Source: Janthinobacterium sp. SUN073
GTDB lineage: Bacteria > Pseudomonadota > Gammaproteobacteria > Burkholderiales > Burkholderiaceae_D
Length of the DNA stretch: 64,000 nt
Direction: 5' to 3'
Assembly: GCF_030397665.1 (NCBI RefSeq)
Contig: NZ_JAPUBT010000003.1
Span: 1-64,000, forward strand
Positions 25,527-34,387 of this stretch are shown piece by piece. Numbering within the stretch: position 1 is the stretch's first letter; each line of letters begins with the position of its first letter. Below the pieces are notes generated by a model that searched no databases, was not told the origin of the DNA, and worked only from the letters and a program-made list of their open reading frames with translations. A program made the translations under genes and the position numbers.

Positions 25527-26224
25527 CACACCTGATACTTGCCTGCGCCCTGGCCGCCTGCTGCTGCGGCGCCGGCGCCGCAGCCTGCCCGCCCTACGTC
25601 AAGGGCACCACGGGCGGCGACTACACGAGCGCGGAAGACCGCAAGGACCTGTCCGTGGTCGAACAATTCCATTTTTCGCGCGCCGTGGAAACGCTCACGC
25701 AAGGCATGACGGGCAGCCTGGGCGGCGACATCAGCTACACCCTGGAGCACTTCCCGAACCACCACCGGGCGCTGGCCTCGATGGCCAAGCTGGGCTTGCG
25801 CCTGAAAAGCGCGCAACCACACGGCGCCCGCTACACGGTCAGCTGCTACTTCGAACGGGCCATCGCCTTCGCGCCGCACGACGTGACGGCGCGCATGGTG
25901 TATGGCAGCTACCTGCTGGCCACGGGCCAGGATGCCATGGCGCTGGAACAGCTGGACGCGGCCAGCCGCCTGGCGCCCGAGCAGGCCACCATTCAGTACA
26001 ACCTGGGCTTGATGTATGTGAAAAAGAAGGAATACGAGAAGGCCAGCGCGCACGCGCAAAAAGCCTATGCGCTGGGCTTTCCGCTGCCGGGGCTGAAGAA
26101 CAAGCTGAAGGCGGTGGGCAAGTGGAAAGAACCGCCGCCCGCGCCCGCCGTCGCTGTTGACGCGTCGGCCGCCGAACCGGAAAAACCGGCCGTACCGCCG
26201 GCAGAACCGCCTAGCGGGGAATGA
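25523..26224 (+). CDS. Secreted TPR-repeat protein
   Basis: A 233-residue protein with a hydrophobic N-terminal signal (MTHLILACALAACCCGAGAAA) and then at least two TPR-like units (DVTARMVYGSYLLATGQDAMALEQLDAASRLAPEQ and ATIQYNLGLMYVKKKEYEKASAHAQKAYALG). The C-terminus is a Pro/Ala/Glu-rich tail. Several cysteines in the signal region could allow lipidation, though no standard lipobox is clear. It ends the rightward operon and may act as a periplasmic scaffold for polysaccharide assembly. No PEP-CTERM sorting tail is present. Its end overlaps the convergent gene by 14 bases. Confidence 0.75.
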   Translation: MTHLILACALAACCCGAGAAACPPYVKGTTGGDYTSAEDRKDLSVVEQFHFSRAVETLTQGMTGSLGGDISYTLEHFPNHHRALASMAKLGLRLKSAQPHGARYTVSCYFERAIAFAPHDVTARMVYGSYLLATGQDAMALEQLDAASRLAPEQATIQYNLGLMYVKKKEYEKASAHAQKAYALGFPLPGLKNKLKAVGKWKEPPPAPAVAVDASAAEPEKPAVPPAEPPSGE

Positions 26225-26948
26225 CGGCCGGCCGCGCGGCCACGCTCCAATGCCCGGTCGGCGAGCCGGCCAGCGCGGCGGCCAGGTCGCGCCGCGACTG
26301 CGCTTTGTCTTCGGCCTCGCCGATGTGCGCCAGTTCGGCCGGCTGCAGCACGGTGGCGATGAGCAGCATCACCTCGCCATATGGCGTGTCGAAAGACGGG
26401 GGAAGCGTGGCCGCGCCCTGGGCCAGCAGCACGCCCACCTGTTCATTCTCGTCTTCGAGGCCTGCTGGCGCATCCTGCACGTCCAGCGCCATCGAGACGC
26501 TGCCGTGGCGCTGCAGCAGCAAGTCGATGGAGCCGTGGTCGGCCACGTTCTGGCTGACTTGATAAATCACGTCGAACAGCCACGATGCCTGTATGGGAGC
26601 GCCGTCGAAGGCGGACAGCGGCGCCTCGATGCACACTTCCAGCAAATGGCCGCGCGGCACAAACACGTCGTCGTCATCCTCGAACGGATCGCTCAAGCCG
26701 TCGCTGGCGATGATGATCGAATCGGCACGGCGGATCACGCGCCAGGCCTGGCGCAACGATGGCCAGCGCGGACCTCCCATGAAGGCGGGATTGAGCATCG
26801 GCGCCAGCACGTCGGCATCCAGCGTGCCCAGGGTGGCATAAAAAGCGTCGCGCGCGGCGCAGGCCGTGGCCAGCATCTGTGCGCCCGCTGCCTTGCCGAC
26901 GACGGCGTCGTCCGGTTGCGCTACTTGCGGGATAATGTTTTCAGGCAT
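26211..26948 (-). CDS. Suppressor-of-fused-like domain protein
   Basis: A 245-residue soluble acidic protein. RWPSLRQAWRVIRRADSIIIASDGLSDPFEDDD and GHLLEVCIEAP recall the bacterial SUFU domain, where a DGLSxP turn and an E-x-C/L-x-E strand are typical. DTPYGEVMLLIATVLQPAEL near the C-terminus fits the same fold. The start at 26948 overlaps the upstream gene by 8 bases, and both follow purT closely. Bacterial SUFU proteins often appear as immunity or accessory proteins; no partner is visible. A longer SUFU protein is at 51387-52466. Confidence 0.6.
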   Translation of the reverse strand: MPENIIPQVAQPDDAVVGKAAGAQMLATACAARDAFYATLGTLDADVLAPMLNPAFMGGPRWPSLRQAWRVIRRADSIIIASDGLSDPFEDDDDVFVPRGHLLEVCIEAPLSAFDGAPIQASWLFDVIYQVSQNVADHGSIDLLLQRHGSVSMALDVQDAPAGLEDENEQVGVLLAQGAATLPPSFDTPYGEVMLLIATVLQPAELAHIGEAEDKAQSRRDLAAALAGSPTGHWSVAARPAVIPR

Positions 26949-27396
26949 GAGATTGGTCTTTGAATGAGTCGGAGGGAGGAAAATCTTCGTAGGAACGGGG
27001 CAGATAGCCCCAGATGCGTGCCACGCTATCTCGCACCTCGAAATCGAAGCCGATGCGTTCCAGCTCCGGCACGATCCACACACCGTGGTCGATGATTTTT
27101 TTCGGCAGCAGCATGGCCACGTGTTCTTCCGAGGTCAGGCCGATGTCGAACCATTCCACGCCCATGAAGGGGAACGGCGGGTGGTAATCCCATTCCGTAT
27201 CCCAGCGCGAGACGTAACCGGACACGGAGCCGTAGCGGTACGACGGCACCCAGTCAGTCCGCCCGCGCATGAGGGCCAACAGTTCGTTCCACTTGCAATC
27301 GCTGGCGGCGCCGGCCAGGTTGCGCCGCGCGATGTGGCCGCGCAGCTTGCGCTTGACGTCGTCGCCGCCGGCGTCGGCCAGCGGCAGGCCCGCCAT
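26941..27396 (-). CDS. DUF6678-like small protein
   Basis: A 151-residue soluble protein with DCKWNELLALMRGRTDWVPSYRYGSVSGYVSRWDTEWDYHPPFPFMGVEWFDIGL in its first half, a Trp-rich pattern seen in the DUF6678 group, and GVWIVPELERIGFDFEVRDSVARIWGYLPRS after it. Family assignment is by pattern only. Its ATG overlaps the purT stop by one base (TAATG), so it is translated after purT. The function is unknown. Confidence 0.55.
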   Translation of the reverse strand: MAGLPLADAGGDDVKRKLRGHIARRNLAGAASDCKWNELLALMRGRTDWVPSYRYGSVSGYVSRWDTEWDYHPPFPFMGVEWFDIGLTSEEHVAMLLPKKIIDHGVWIVPELERIGFDFEVRDSVARIWGYLPRSYEDFPPSDSFKDQSHA

Positions 27397-28631
27397 TACC
27401 TCGCCACCGGCTTGACTTTCGACGCGGCCAGCACGGCGCGCGCGCGGGCAGTGTCGATATCGTCGGCCGTGGCCAGCGCCACACCCATGCGGCGGCGGGC
27501 GAACGATTCAGGCTTGCCGAACAGGCGCAGGTCGGCACCCGGCACACTCAAGGCATCGGCCACGCCTTCGAAGGCGATGCCTTTCGCTTCCAGCTGGCCG
27601 TAGATGACGGCCGAGGCGCCGGGCGAACGCAGCGTCACGTTGACGGGCAAGCCCAGGATGGCTTTCGCGTGCAGCTCGAATTCGCTCTGCACCTGGCTGG
27701 CCATGGTGACCATGCCCGTGTCGTGTGGACGGGGGCTCACTTCCGAGAACCACACCATGTCGCCCTTGACGAACAGCTCCACGCCGAACAGGCCCAGGCC
27801 GCCCAGGTTATCCGTCACCTTGCGCGCGATCTCGCGCGAACGCTCCAGGGCCAGCGGCGCCATGCGGGCCGGCTGCCATGATTCCACGTAATCGCCCTGC
27901 ACCTGCAAGTGGCCGATCGGTTCGCAAAACTGCGTCTCGATCTGTCCCGACGCGCCGACGGCACGCACCGTCAGCAGGGTGATTTCGTAATCGAAGTCGA
28001 TGAAGCCTTCGACGATCACGCGGCCCGTGTCGACCCGGCCGCCACTGGCCGCATACGCCCACGCCGCATCCACATCTTGCGGGCCATCGAGCTTGGACTG
28101 ACCCTTGCCCGACGACGACATCACGGGTTTTACCACGCAGGGAAAACCGATTTCCTGGCACGCCAGCTGCAACTCTTGCAGGCTGCTGGCGAAGCGGTAC
28201 GGCGACGTGGCCACGCCCAGCGTTTCGGCCGCCAGGGTGCGGATGCCTTCGCGGTTCATCGTCAGCACGGCCGCGCGCGCGTTCGGGATGCAGGTGATTT
28301 GCCCGGCCGCTTCCAGCGCCGCCAGGGTCTCCGTGGCGATGGCTTCGATTTCCGGCACGATCAGATCCGGCTTTTCCAGGGCTATCAACGCGGCCAAGGC
28401 CACGCCGTCGCTCATGTCGATCACGTGCGAGCGGTGCGCCACGGGGTGGCCGGGCGCGTTCGAATAGCGGTCGACGGCGATCACTTCCACGCCCAGGCGC
28501 TGCAGCGAAATGATCACTTCCTTGCCCAGTTCGCCAGAACCCAGCAGCATGACTTTGATGGCGGTGGAAGACAGGGGCGTGCCGAAGGTGCGGGGCGCGA
28601 TGGTGCTGCTGGTGCTGGTGCTAATGGTCAT
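27396..28631 (-). CDS. purT: Formate-dependent phosphoribosylglycinamide formyltransferase (GAR transformylase 2)
   Basis: A 411-residue ATP-grasp enzyme that makes formyl-GAR from GAR, formate and ATP in de novo purine synthesis. N-terminal [31 protein letters not shown] is the PurT/PurK signature; [14 protein letters not shown] is the ATP-binding loop; [28 protein letters not shown] holds the metal-binding acidic residues. The ATG at 28631 is chosen over an upstream frame opening because homology begins shortly after it. Two small unknown genes follow on the same strand with overlaps. Confidence 0.95.
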   Translation of the reverse strand: MTISTSTSSTIAPRTFGTPLSSTAIKVMLLGSGELGKEVIISLQRLGVEVIAVDRYSNAPGHPVAHRSHVIDMSDGVALAALIALEKPDLIVPEIEAIATETLAALEAAGQITCIPNARAAVLTMNREGIRTLAAETLGVATSPYRFASSLQELQLACQEIGFPCVVKPVMSSSGKGQSKLDGPQDVDAAWAYAASGGRVDTGRVIVEGFIDFDYEITLLTVRAVGASGQIETQFCEPIGHLQVQGDYVESWQPARMAPLALERSREIARKVTDNLGGLGLFGVELFVKGDMVWFSEVSPRPHDTGMVTMASQVQSEFELHAKAILGLPVNVTLRSPGASAVIYGQLEAKGIAFEGVADALSVPGADLRLFGKPESFARRRMGVALATADDIDTARARAVLAASKVKPVAR

Positions 28632-28729
28632 GGCAAGGTCAGGTGGCGTTGGAAAGATGGCTGGGACTATAACAAATGCCGGCCCTCTTGGACAGGGCGC
28701 GCCAACGGTGCGGCCGCTGGCGGCGGTAC

Positions 28730-28749
28730 TTGCCAGCGCAAGCTGGCAA
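28730..28749 (+). promoter_or_regulatory. Inverted repeat beside the Fur box
   Basis: An 8-base perfect inverted repeat, TTGCCAGC and GCTGGCAA with a four-base GCAA loop, in the divergent gap between purT and the FecI-type sigma gene. It is not followed by a T-run, so it is unlikely to be an intrinsic terminator. It could be an operator or an RNA hairpin in either leader. It lies six bases before the Fur box. Confidence 0.4.
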
Positions 28750-28755
28750 TGCAAT

Positions 28756-28776
28756 AATTGAGAATGATTCTCAATT
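28756..28776 (+). promoter_or_regulatory. Fur box
   Basis: A perfect 21-base palindrome: the 10-base arm AATTGAGAAT, a central G, and the exact inverted copy of the arm. It contains the classic GAGAATGATTCTC core of Fur-binding sites. It sits 30 bases upstream of the ATG of the FecI-type sigma factor, where bound Fur-Fe(II) would block its promoter. This predicts that the sigma/anti-sigma/receptor unit is derepressed under iron starvation. Confidence 0.85.
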
Positions 28777-28805
28777 AACCATCATCCATCATCGTCCTTG
28801 CCGCC

Positions 28806-29312
28806 ATGAACCCTGCCGCACCGCCCGACCTTGCCACCCTGTACCGCGCCCACCACGGCTGGCTGCAGGGCTGGCTGCGGCATAAACTGGGTTGCGGCGC
28901 CGATGCGGCCGACGTGGCGCACGACACCTTCATGCGCCTGCTGCAGCGGCGCGAACGGCCACAACCCGCCCTGCGCGAACCGCGCGCCTACCTGACGCGC
29001 ATCGCGCAAGGCCTGGTGATCGACCATTACCGGCGCCGCGACGTGGAATACGCCTACCTGCAGGCGCTGGCCGCCCTGCCCGAGCAGACGGCACCGTCGC
29101 CCGAAACGCGGCTGCTGATCATCGACACCCTGGTGCGCCTCGATACGGCGCTCGATGCCCTCAAGCCGCGCGCCAGGCTGGCCTTCTTGCTGGCCCAGCT
29201 GGACGGCTTGACGGGTCCCGCCATCGCCGCCAGGCTCGGGGTCTCGCTGGCCACCGTCGAGCGCGACCTGGCCAGCGCCTGGCGCGCCTGCTACCGCGTC
29301 TATTTCCAGTGA
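28806..29312 (+). CDS. ECF sigma factor, FecI-type
   Basis: A 168-residue sigma factor of the iron-starvation (FecI) group. Region 2 is GCGADAADVAHDTFMRLLQRRE...LREPRAYLTRIAQGLVIDHYRRRDVEYAY; region 4 is LDALKPRARLAFLLAQLDGLTGPAIAARLGVSLATVERDLASAW with the helix-turn-helix. It directs RNA polymerase to the downstream TonB-receptor gene when released or activated by its FecR partner, whose GTG start overlaps its stop. A perfect Fur box lies just upstream. Confidence 0.92.
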   Translation: MNPAAPPDLATLYRAHHGWLQGWLRHKLGCGADAADVAHDTFMRLLQRRERPQPALREPRAYLTRIAQGLVIDHYRRRDVEYAYLQALAALPEQTAPSPETRLLIIDTLVRLDTALDALKPRARLAFLLAQLDGLTGPAIAARLGVSLATVERDLASAWRACYRVYFQ

Positions 29313-30271
29313 CATTTCCAGTAACGGCCACAGCCTTGCCGGATGACCCCGTGGAGCAAGCCATCGCCTGGGCCGTGCGCCTGCAAATGCATGGCGCCAC
29401 GCCGGACGCGCTGCATTCGCTGCAGCGCTGGCGTGATGCCGATCCCGGCCACGAACAGGCGTGGCAACGCCTCGCCGCCATCGGCAGCCAGTTTTCGGGC
29501 TTGCCGCCGGAAGCGAGCCGCGCCACCCTCGACGCCAGCCTGGCGCGCCGCCGCCAGCGCCGCCAGGCCCTGAAAGTGCTGGCCGGTATCGGTTTTGCCG
29601 GTACGGCCACCTGGTTCGCCATCGACACGCGCGCCGACTACCGCACGGGCACGGGGCAGCGTTTGGCCGTGCGCCTGCCGGACGGCAGCTTGCTGCACCT
29701 GAATGCGGGCACGGCCGTCAGGCTGCGCTTCGATGGCGCGCAACGGCTGCTGACCTTGCTGCATGGCGAAATTGCCATTACCACGCAAGCCGACCCGCAG
29801 CGCCGGCCGTTTCTCGTCGACACGAGCGAAGCGCGCATGCTGGCGCTGGGCACACGCTTCACGGTGCGCCGCCTCGCTGGCGCCGATGGCATGCTGACGC
29901 GCCTGGCCGTGCAGGAGCACGCGGTGCAGCTGCAGACAGCCGCAAGCGCGGCGCGGCCCTTGCTGGTGCAGGCCGGCGACAGCGTCCTGACGGATGGCGC
30001 GCGCATCTGGCGCGAGACGGCCCATGACGATCCGGCCGCCTGGCTCGATGGCGTGATCGCCGCGCGCGACATGCCCCTAGGCCAGCTGGTGGCCGAACTG
30101 GCGCGCCACCGGCGTGGCTTGCTGCTGTGCGACGCCGATATCGCCCACTTGCCCGTTTCCGGCGTCTTCCAGCTGGACGATCCCGAGCGGGCCCTGCGCG
30201 TGCTGCTGCATACGCAGCCCATCGTGGCTGTCTACCGCACGCGTTTCTGGGTCACGCTGAAAAAAGCGTAA
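29309..30271 (+). CDS. FecR-type anti-sigma/signal transducer
   Basis: A 320-residue inner-membrane regulator. The start is a GTG overlapping the sigma-factor stop (GTGA); no ATG is available before the conserved region. The N-terminal cytoplasmic part is DDPVEQAIAWAVRLQMHGATPDALHSLQRWRDADPGHEQAWQRL (FecR N domain). A weak membrane segment follows (ALKVLAGIGFAGTATWFAI), then the periplasmic FecR domain GQRLAVRLPDGSLLHLNAGTAVRLRF and the C-terminal secretin-like end YRTRFWVTL. It couples receptor occupancy to sigma activity. Confidence 0.9.
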   Translation: MTFPVTATALPDDPVEQAIAWAVRLQMHGATPDALHSLQRWRDADPGHEQAWQRLAAIGSQFSGLPPEASRATLDASLARRRQRRQALKVLAGIGFAGTATWFAIDTRADYRTGTGQRLAVRLPDGSLLHLNAGTAVRLRFDGAQRLLTLLHGEIAITTQADPQRRPFLVDTSEARMLALGTRFTVRRLAGADGMLTRLAVQEHAVQLQTAASAARPLLVQAGDSVLTDGARIWRETAHDDPAAWLDGVIAARDMPLGQLVAELARHRRGLLLCDADIAHLPVSGVFQLDDPERALRVLLHTQPIVAVYRTRFWVTLKKA

Positions 30272-30338
30272 AAAAGATGAGGGGATGGGGCTGGCCGCAC
30301 GGCATACAGCTTGATACCACCCAACTTGATAGCGATAT

Positions 30339-32816
30339 ATGACTCCATCCTTCCCGCCCTGCCCTCAGCCCTTCCCCGCTCCCGTCCGTTCCCGGCTGGC
30401 TGCCGCCGTCGCCAGCACCCTGCTGCTGCTTGGCGCCGCGCCCGTCCTGGCTCAGCAAAACCAGTCCCTGGCCGGCAACGCCAGCGCCGTCCATGCCCTG
30501 CAGATCGCCGCCGGCCCGCTCGATGCGGCGCTGGAACAGCTGGCGCGCAAGGCGGGCCTGACGCTCACCTACCAGGCGGCCGAGGTGCGCGGCTTGCGCA
30601 CGGCCGGCCTGGCCGGCAACTACAGTGCCGCGGCAGGCCTCGATGCGCTGCTGAGCGACAGCGGCCTGGCGGCGCTGCAACTGGCGCCCAACGACTTCGT
30701 CCTGCGCCCGCTACCCAGGTCGGCGAATGCGGCGGATGGCGCGCAGCAACTGGCCGAAATCACGGTCACGGCCGGCGGCGAGCCGGTGCTGGAGACGGAA
30801 GGCAGTGGCGCCTATGCTGCGGCGCTGGCCAGCACGGCCACGCGTTTTACCCTGTCGCCACGCGAAACGCCGCAATCGCTGACCGTCATCACGCGCCAGC
30901 AGATGGATGACCAGGGTGTCCTCAGCCTGGCCGACGTGCTGCAGCAGACGCCGGGCGTGACCGTTTCGCATGACGATTCGGAGCGCTACAATTACTATGC
31001 GCGCGGCTTCAGCCTGAACAGCTTCCAGTACGATGGCGTGCCCACCTTCGATTTCAGCACCAATTCGAACGGCCTGGGCATCCGCGACATGGCCATCTAC
31101 GACAGGGTGGAAGTGGTGCGCGGCGCGAATGGCCTGATGAGCGGCGCCGGCAGCCCCGCCGGCGCCGTCAACCTGGTGCGCAAGAAACCCACGCGCCAGT
31201 TCCAGGCATACGCGCAGGCGGGCATCGGCAGCTGGGACCGCTACCGCGCGGAAGCCGATGTCTCCGGTCCCTTGAATGCGGACGCTTCCGTGCGCGCGCG
31301 CCTGGTGGCCGCGCACCAGGATCATGGCTCCTACATCGACTATTACCAGCAGAACAAGAGCGTGGTGTACGGCGTCATCGAAGCGGATTTGTCGCCGCGC
31401 ACGCGCGTGCTGGCGGGCATCGACTACCAGAAAATCGATTCGAAGGGTTCGTCCTTCGGCCAGAATCCCCTGTTCTACACGGATGGCAGCCGGACGCGGT
31501 TCGAGCGCGCCTTCAACCCCGCCGCCCGCTGGACGGACGCGGGCAGCACCAGCACGCGCGTGTTCGCCGCCGCCGAGCACCTGTTCGACAACGGCTGGCA
31601 AGTCAAGGCGGAAGCGAGCCACTGGAAGGGCGATACGGACCAGTTGCAAGCGAACATCATCAGCTGGGGCCCGTACCCGAACCCGGCCACGGGCCTGGCC
31701 ACCGTGCAGCGCGGCGCAAAAACCTATGTCATCGACAGCAATTCGCTCGACGCCTACGCCACGGGACCGTTCCAGTGGCTGGGCCGCCAGCATGAGCTGG
31801 TGCTGGGCGTCAACGCCAGTCACCGCAATTCCGACTACCTGGCCTATGGCGGCGGCAATGTGGAAATCGATTACCGTCACTGGAACAACAACGTACCCCT
31901 GCCTGCGAGCATGGCCGTCAGCCTGACGCAACAATACAGCTACAAGGAATATGCGGCGTACGGCGCGGCGCGCTTCAAGCCGGCCGATGGCTTGTCGCTG
32001 ATCGTCGGCAGCCGCCTGAACAGCTATGAACGCACGGGCGAGCTGATCTACGGCTGGGGCGGCACGGGCCGCGACGACGCGAAGGAAAAACACAAGTTGG
32101 TGCCGTATGCGGGCGCCGTCTACGACTTGAACGGCACGTATTCCGCGTATCTCAGCTATGCCAGCATCTTCGAGCCGCAATCGGTCAGCGACGCCAATGC
32201 CAGGGCGCTGCCGCCCACCACGGGCAAGTCCTGGGAAAGCGGCATCAAGGGCGAGTTTTTCGAGCGCAAGCTGAACGCCAGCGTGGCCATCTTTCATATC
32301 CAGCAAGACAACCTGGCCGATTACGTGGGCACGGACGCCAACGAACGGGAAGTCTACCGGCCCATCGACGGCACCACCACGCGCGGCGTGGAACTGGAAT
32401 TGGCAGGCCAGCTGTTGCCTGGCTGGCAAGTGCAGGCGGGAGCGACGTTCAGCCGCCCGCGCGACAAGGATGGCCAGCGCATCGATACGACGCGCCCCGA
32501 ACGCAGCTTCAAGCTGGCCACCAGCTACCGCCTGGGCGGCGACTGGCGGCGCCTGAGCGTGGGCGGCAATGTCAACTGGCAGGGCCGGACGTATTACCAC
32601 ACCGTCCTGGCAGGCGACGTGACGGCACGCGCCGACGAAGGCAGCTTTGGCGTGGCGGGACTGATGGCGCGCTACGAGTTCAGCAAGCGGCTCAGTGCCG
32701 TGCTGAACCTCAATAATGTCTTCGACAAGCGCTATTACAGTGGCTATGGCCTGTACGGCAGCGGCTATTATGGCGATCCGCGTAACGCGCAGCTGACCTT
32801 GCGGGCCAGTTTCTAG
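30339..32816 (+). CDS. TonB-dependent siderophore receptor with signalling domain
   Basis: An 825-residue outer-membrane receptor of the FpvA/FhuE type. It has a signal peptide (about 1-38), an STN signalling domain (about 52-112, HALQIAAGPLDAALEQLARKAGLTLTYQ) that contacts FecR, a plug (RETPQSLTVITRQQMDDQG, VEVVRGANGLMSGAGSPAGAVNLVRKKP) and a long beta-barrel ending in LTLRASF with the terminal Phe. SPRETPQSLTVITR and the FQAYAQAGIGSWDRYR barrel start fit ferric hydroxamate/pyoverdine-like receptors; the exact siderophore is unknown. It is expected to be driven by the upstream sigma factor. Confidence 0.93.
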   Translation: MTPSFPPCPQPFPAPVRSRLAAAVASTLLLLGAAPVLAQQNQSLAGNASAVHALQIAAGPLDAALEQLARKAGLTLTYQAAEVRGLRTAGLAGNYSAAAGLDALLSDSGLAALQLAPNDFVLRPLPRSANAADGAQQLAEITVTAGGEPVLETEGSGAYAAALASTATRFTLSPRETPQSLTVITRQQMDDQGVLSLADVLQQTPGVTVSHDDSERYNYYARGFSLNSFQYDGVPTFDFSTNSNGLGIRDMAIYDRVEVVRGANGLMSGAGSPAGAVNLVRKKPTRQFQAYAQAGIGSWDRYRAEADVSGPLNADASVRARLVAAHQDHGSYIDYYQQNKSVVYGVIEADLSPRTRVLAGIDYQKIDSKGSSFGQNPLFYTDGSRTRFERAFNPAARWTDAGSTSTRVFAAAEHLFDNGWQVKAEASHWKGDTDQLQANIISWGPYPNPATGLATVQRGAKTYVIDSNSLDAYATGPFQWLGRQHELVLGVNASHRNSDYLAYGGGNVEIDYRHWNNNVPLPASMAVSLTQQYSYKEYAAYGAARFKPADGLSLIVGSRLNSYERTGELIYGWGGTGRDDAKEKHKLVPYAGAVYDLNGTYSAYLSYASIFEPQSVSDANARALPPTTGKSWESGIKGEFFERKLNASVAIFHIQQDNLADYVGTDANEREVYRPIDGTTTRGVELELAGQLLPGWQVQAGATFSRPRDKDGQRIDTTRPERSFKLATSYRLGGDWRRLSVGGNVNWQGRTYYHTVLAGDVTARADEGSFGVAGLMARYEFSKRLSAVLNLNNVFDKRYYSGYGLYGSGYYGDPRNAQLTLRASF

Positions 32817-33310
32817 CCCGCGTACGCCCGCTTGATCTCGTCAATGTCGATCTTTTTCATGCCCATCATGGCTTTCATCACGCGCTGCGCCTTGACGGGA
32901 TCGGGGTCCGTCAGCAGCTTGATCATGAGGGTGGGCACGATTTGCCAGGACACGCCGAACTGGTCCTTGAGCCAGCTGCACTGCTGCGCTTCCGGCGGCC
33001 CGCCTTCGGACAGCTGGTTCCAGTAATGGTCAACCTCGTCCTGGGTCTCGCAGTTGACCTGGAACGAGATGGCTTCGGAAAACTGGAACAGGGGGCCGCC
33101 GTTCAAGCCCGTAAACGTCTGGCCGTCCAGCTCGAAAGCCACCGTCAGCACGCTGCCCGGCTCCTGGCCGTGGATTTCCTTGCCTTCCTCGCCATAGCGC
33201 AGGATCTGGCCAATCTTCGAATTGGGAAATATTTCCGTATAAAACCGGGCCGCCGCCTCGGCGTTGCCGTTGAACCATAAACATGGGGTAATCTTTTGTA
33301 CGCTGTGCAT
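32813..33310 (-). CDS. VOC-family (PhnB-like) protein
   Basis: A 165-residue protein of the vicinal-oxygen-chelate superfamily, in the group often labelled 3-demethylubiquinone-9 methyltransferase-like/PhnB. ITPCLWFNGNAEAAARFYTEIFPNSKI, FELDGQTFTGLNGGPLFQFSEAISFQVNCETQDEVDHYWNQLSEGG and CSWLKDQFGVSWQIVP are diagnostic. The ATG at 33310 has GGGAG upstream. The activity is not established for the group. Its stop overlaps that of the receptor gene through a shared CTAG. Confidence 0.88.
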   Translation of the reverse strand: MHSVQKITPCLWFNGNAEAAARFYTEIFPNSKIGQILRYGEEGKEIHGQEPGSVLTVAFELDGQTFTGLNGGPLFQFSEAISFQVNCETQDEVDHYWNQLSEGGPPEAQQCSWLKDQFGVSWQIVPTLMIKLLTDPDPVKAQRVMKAMMGMKKIDIDEIKRAYAG

Positions 33311-33433
33311 GATGTCTCCCTTGGTTGGAATAGTCGGGATAGGAACGCCTTCCCGTGCGGGAGGGCCGGCTACCAATCATAGTCAATTCGGCGCCGTCAT
33401 GGCGCGCAATGGGCGCTGCGGGCAGGCATTGCG

Positions 33434-34156
33434 TCAAATGACATCAATGACAAATACAGAAAAATCTGAATTGATGAATTTTGCTCGCCAGGGAGGATAG
33501 ATCACACGGATATTCGATACGCCCAGCTTTGCAAAACCGTCCACTGAAAAAGTCCATCCCAGAAAACGGTCGTCACTTCCATAGCGCTGCACATATTGAG
33601 GAGCTTGCCCCAAGGTAGTAATTTCCTGATTGACCTTTATCAGCGCAAAGAATTGCCGTTCCTCTTGCCGTTTAAGTTCTACCATCTGCCGGATTGAATC
33701 ATCAAAAATTGTGCGGGCGGCGGCTTGTTCGGCTACCGGCATTGCAGCGAACCTGGCTTCCTGTTCCGCATCGAGTCCAAAATGACTGCTGCCAAGTCCG
33801 CCGTGATATCCGATGACAGCGAAGTTACTGACGATTTTGTGAGGTGCGGCCGTGAACACATAATTGGCGCAGGAAGAAAAACAATACTCCAGGACCTTGA
33901 CCGTAAGACCACGCGCATGGACCCAGGTGCCTAGTGCGATGCCAGAATCCGTATTGCCACCCTTGCTACGTATCGACAGTATTGCCGGTTTTTTGTCCAG
34001 CGACTCGAATAATTCGAATAGCTCTTTATTTCCAGCTTGTGAAATTTCCCCGACGTAGTTCAATTCGCCATTATCAAGATAGATTTGCGTTGTTTTCTCC
34101 GCCTGAACGACTGATACATTCAAAGCAAACACAAGGAAGATTAGAAAGTTTTTCAT
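33434..34156 (-). CDS. Periplasmic ClpP/crotonase-fold protein (COG3904-like)
   Basis: A 240-residue secreted protein with a signal peptide (MKNFLIFLVFALNVSVVQA). ILSIRSKGGNTDSGIALGTWVHARGLTVKVLEYCFSSCANYVFTAA has the layout of a ClpP-like active site (the serine in SSCANY), and NFAVIGYHGG supplies a histidine in the position seen in related predicted periplasmic proteases. The ATG at 34156 is preferred to a GTG two codons upstream. Base composition is clearly lower in GC than its neighbours, suggesting separate acquisition. Protease activity is inferred, not shown. Confidence 0.65.
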   Translation of the reverse strand: MKNFLIFLVFALNVSVVQAEKTTQIYLDNGELNYVGEISQAGNKELFELFESLDKKPAILSIRSKGGNTDSGIALGTWVHARGLTVKVLEYCFSSCANYVFTAAPHKIVSNFAVIGYHGGLGSSHFGLDAEQEARFAAMPVAEQAAARTIFDDSIRQMVELKRQEERQFFALIKVNQEITTLGQAPQYVQRYGSDDRFLGWTFSVDGFAKLGVSNIRVIYPPWRAKFINSDFSVFVIDVI

Positions 34157-34387
34157 GTTCACGTAAGGATAAAGTGTTTCACTGGAACCGCATACTTTCC
34201 ACAGGCCAGAATGCCGCCACCATCATCTCACGAAAAATGTTGAAAACTAAGCAACCCCCAATAAATTATTGTGATTTCTGACTTCCATAACCGGCGCTCT
34301 GCGGCGTTGCCCACTGCTAGCAGCAGGCGCCTTGCATAGCATCCGGTTCTGTTCGTCATAATTTCACAATAATTTCCTGAGGATTAC
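34157..34387. other. AT-rich intergenic stretch
   Basis: About 230 bases between two leftward genes with markedly lower GC than the window. No frame of credible coding length and no clear intrinsic terminator were found. It should hold the promoter of the ClpP-fold gene and the 3' end of the CPBP-like gene's transcript; I could not pick a convincing -35/-10 pair. Confidence 0.4.

Noticed and set aside
25523..26224. PEP-CTERM substrate protein inside the XrtA locus
   Set aside because: The C-terminus is a Pro/Glu-rich tail without the PEP motif, hydrophobic helix and basic end.
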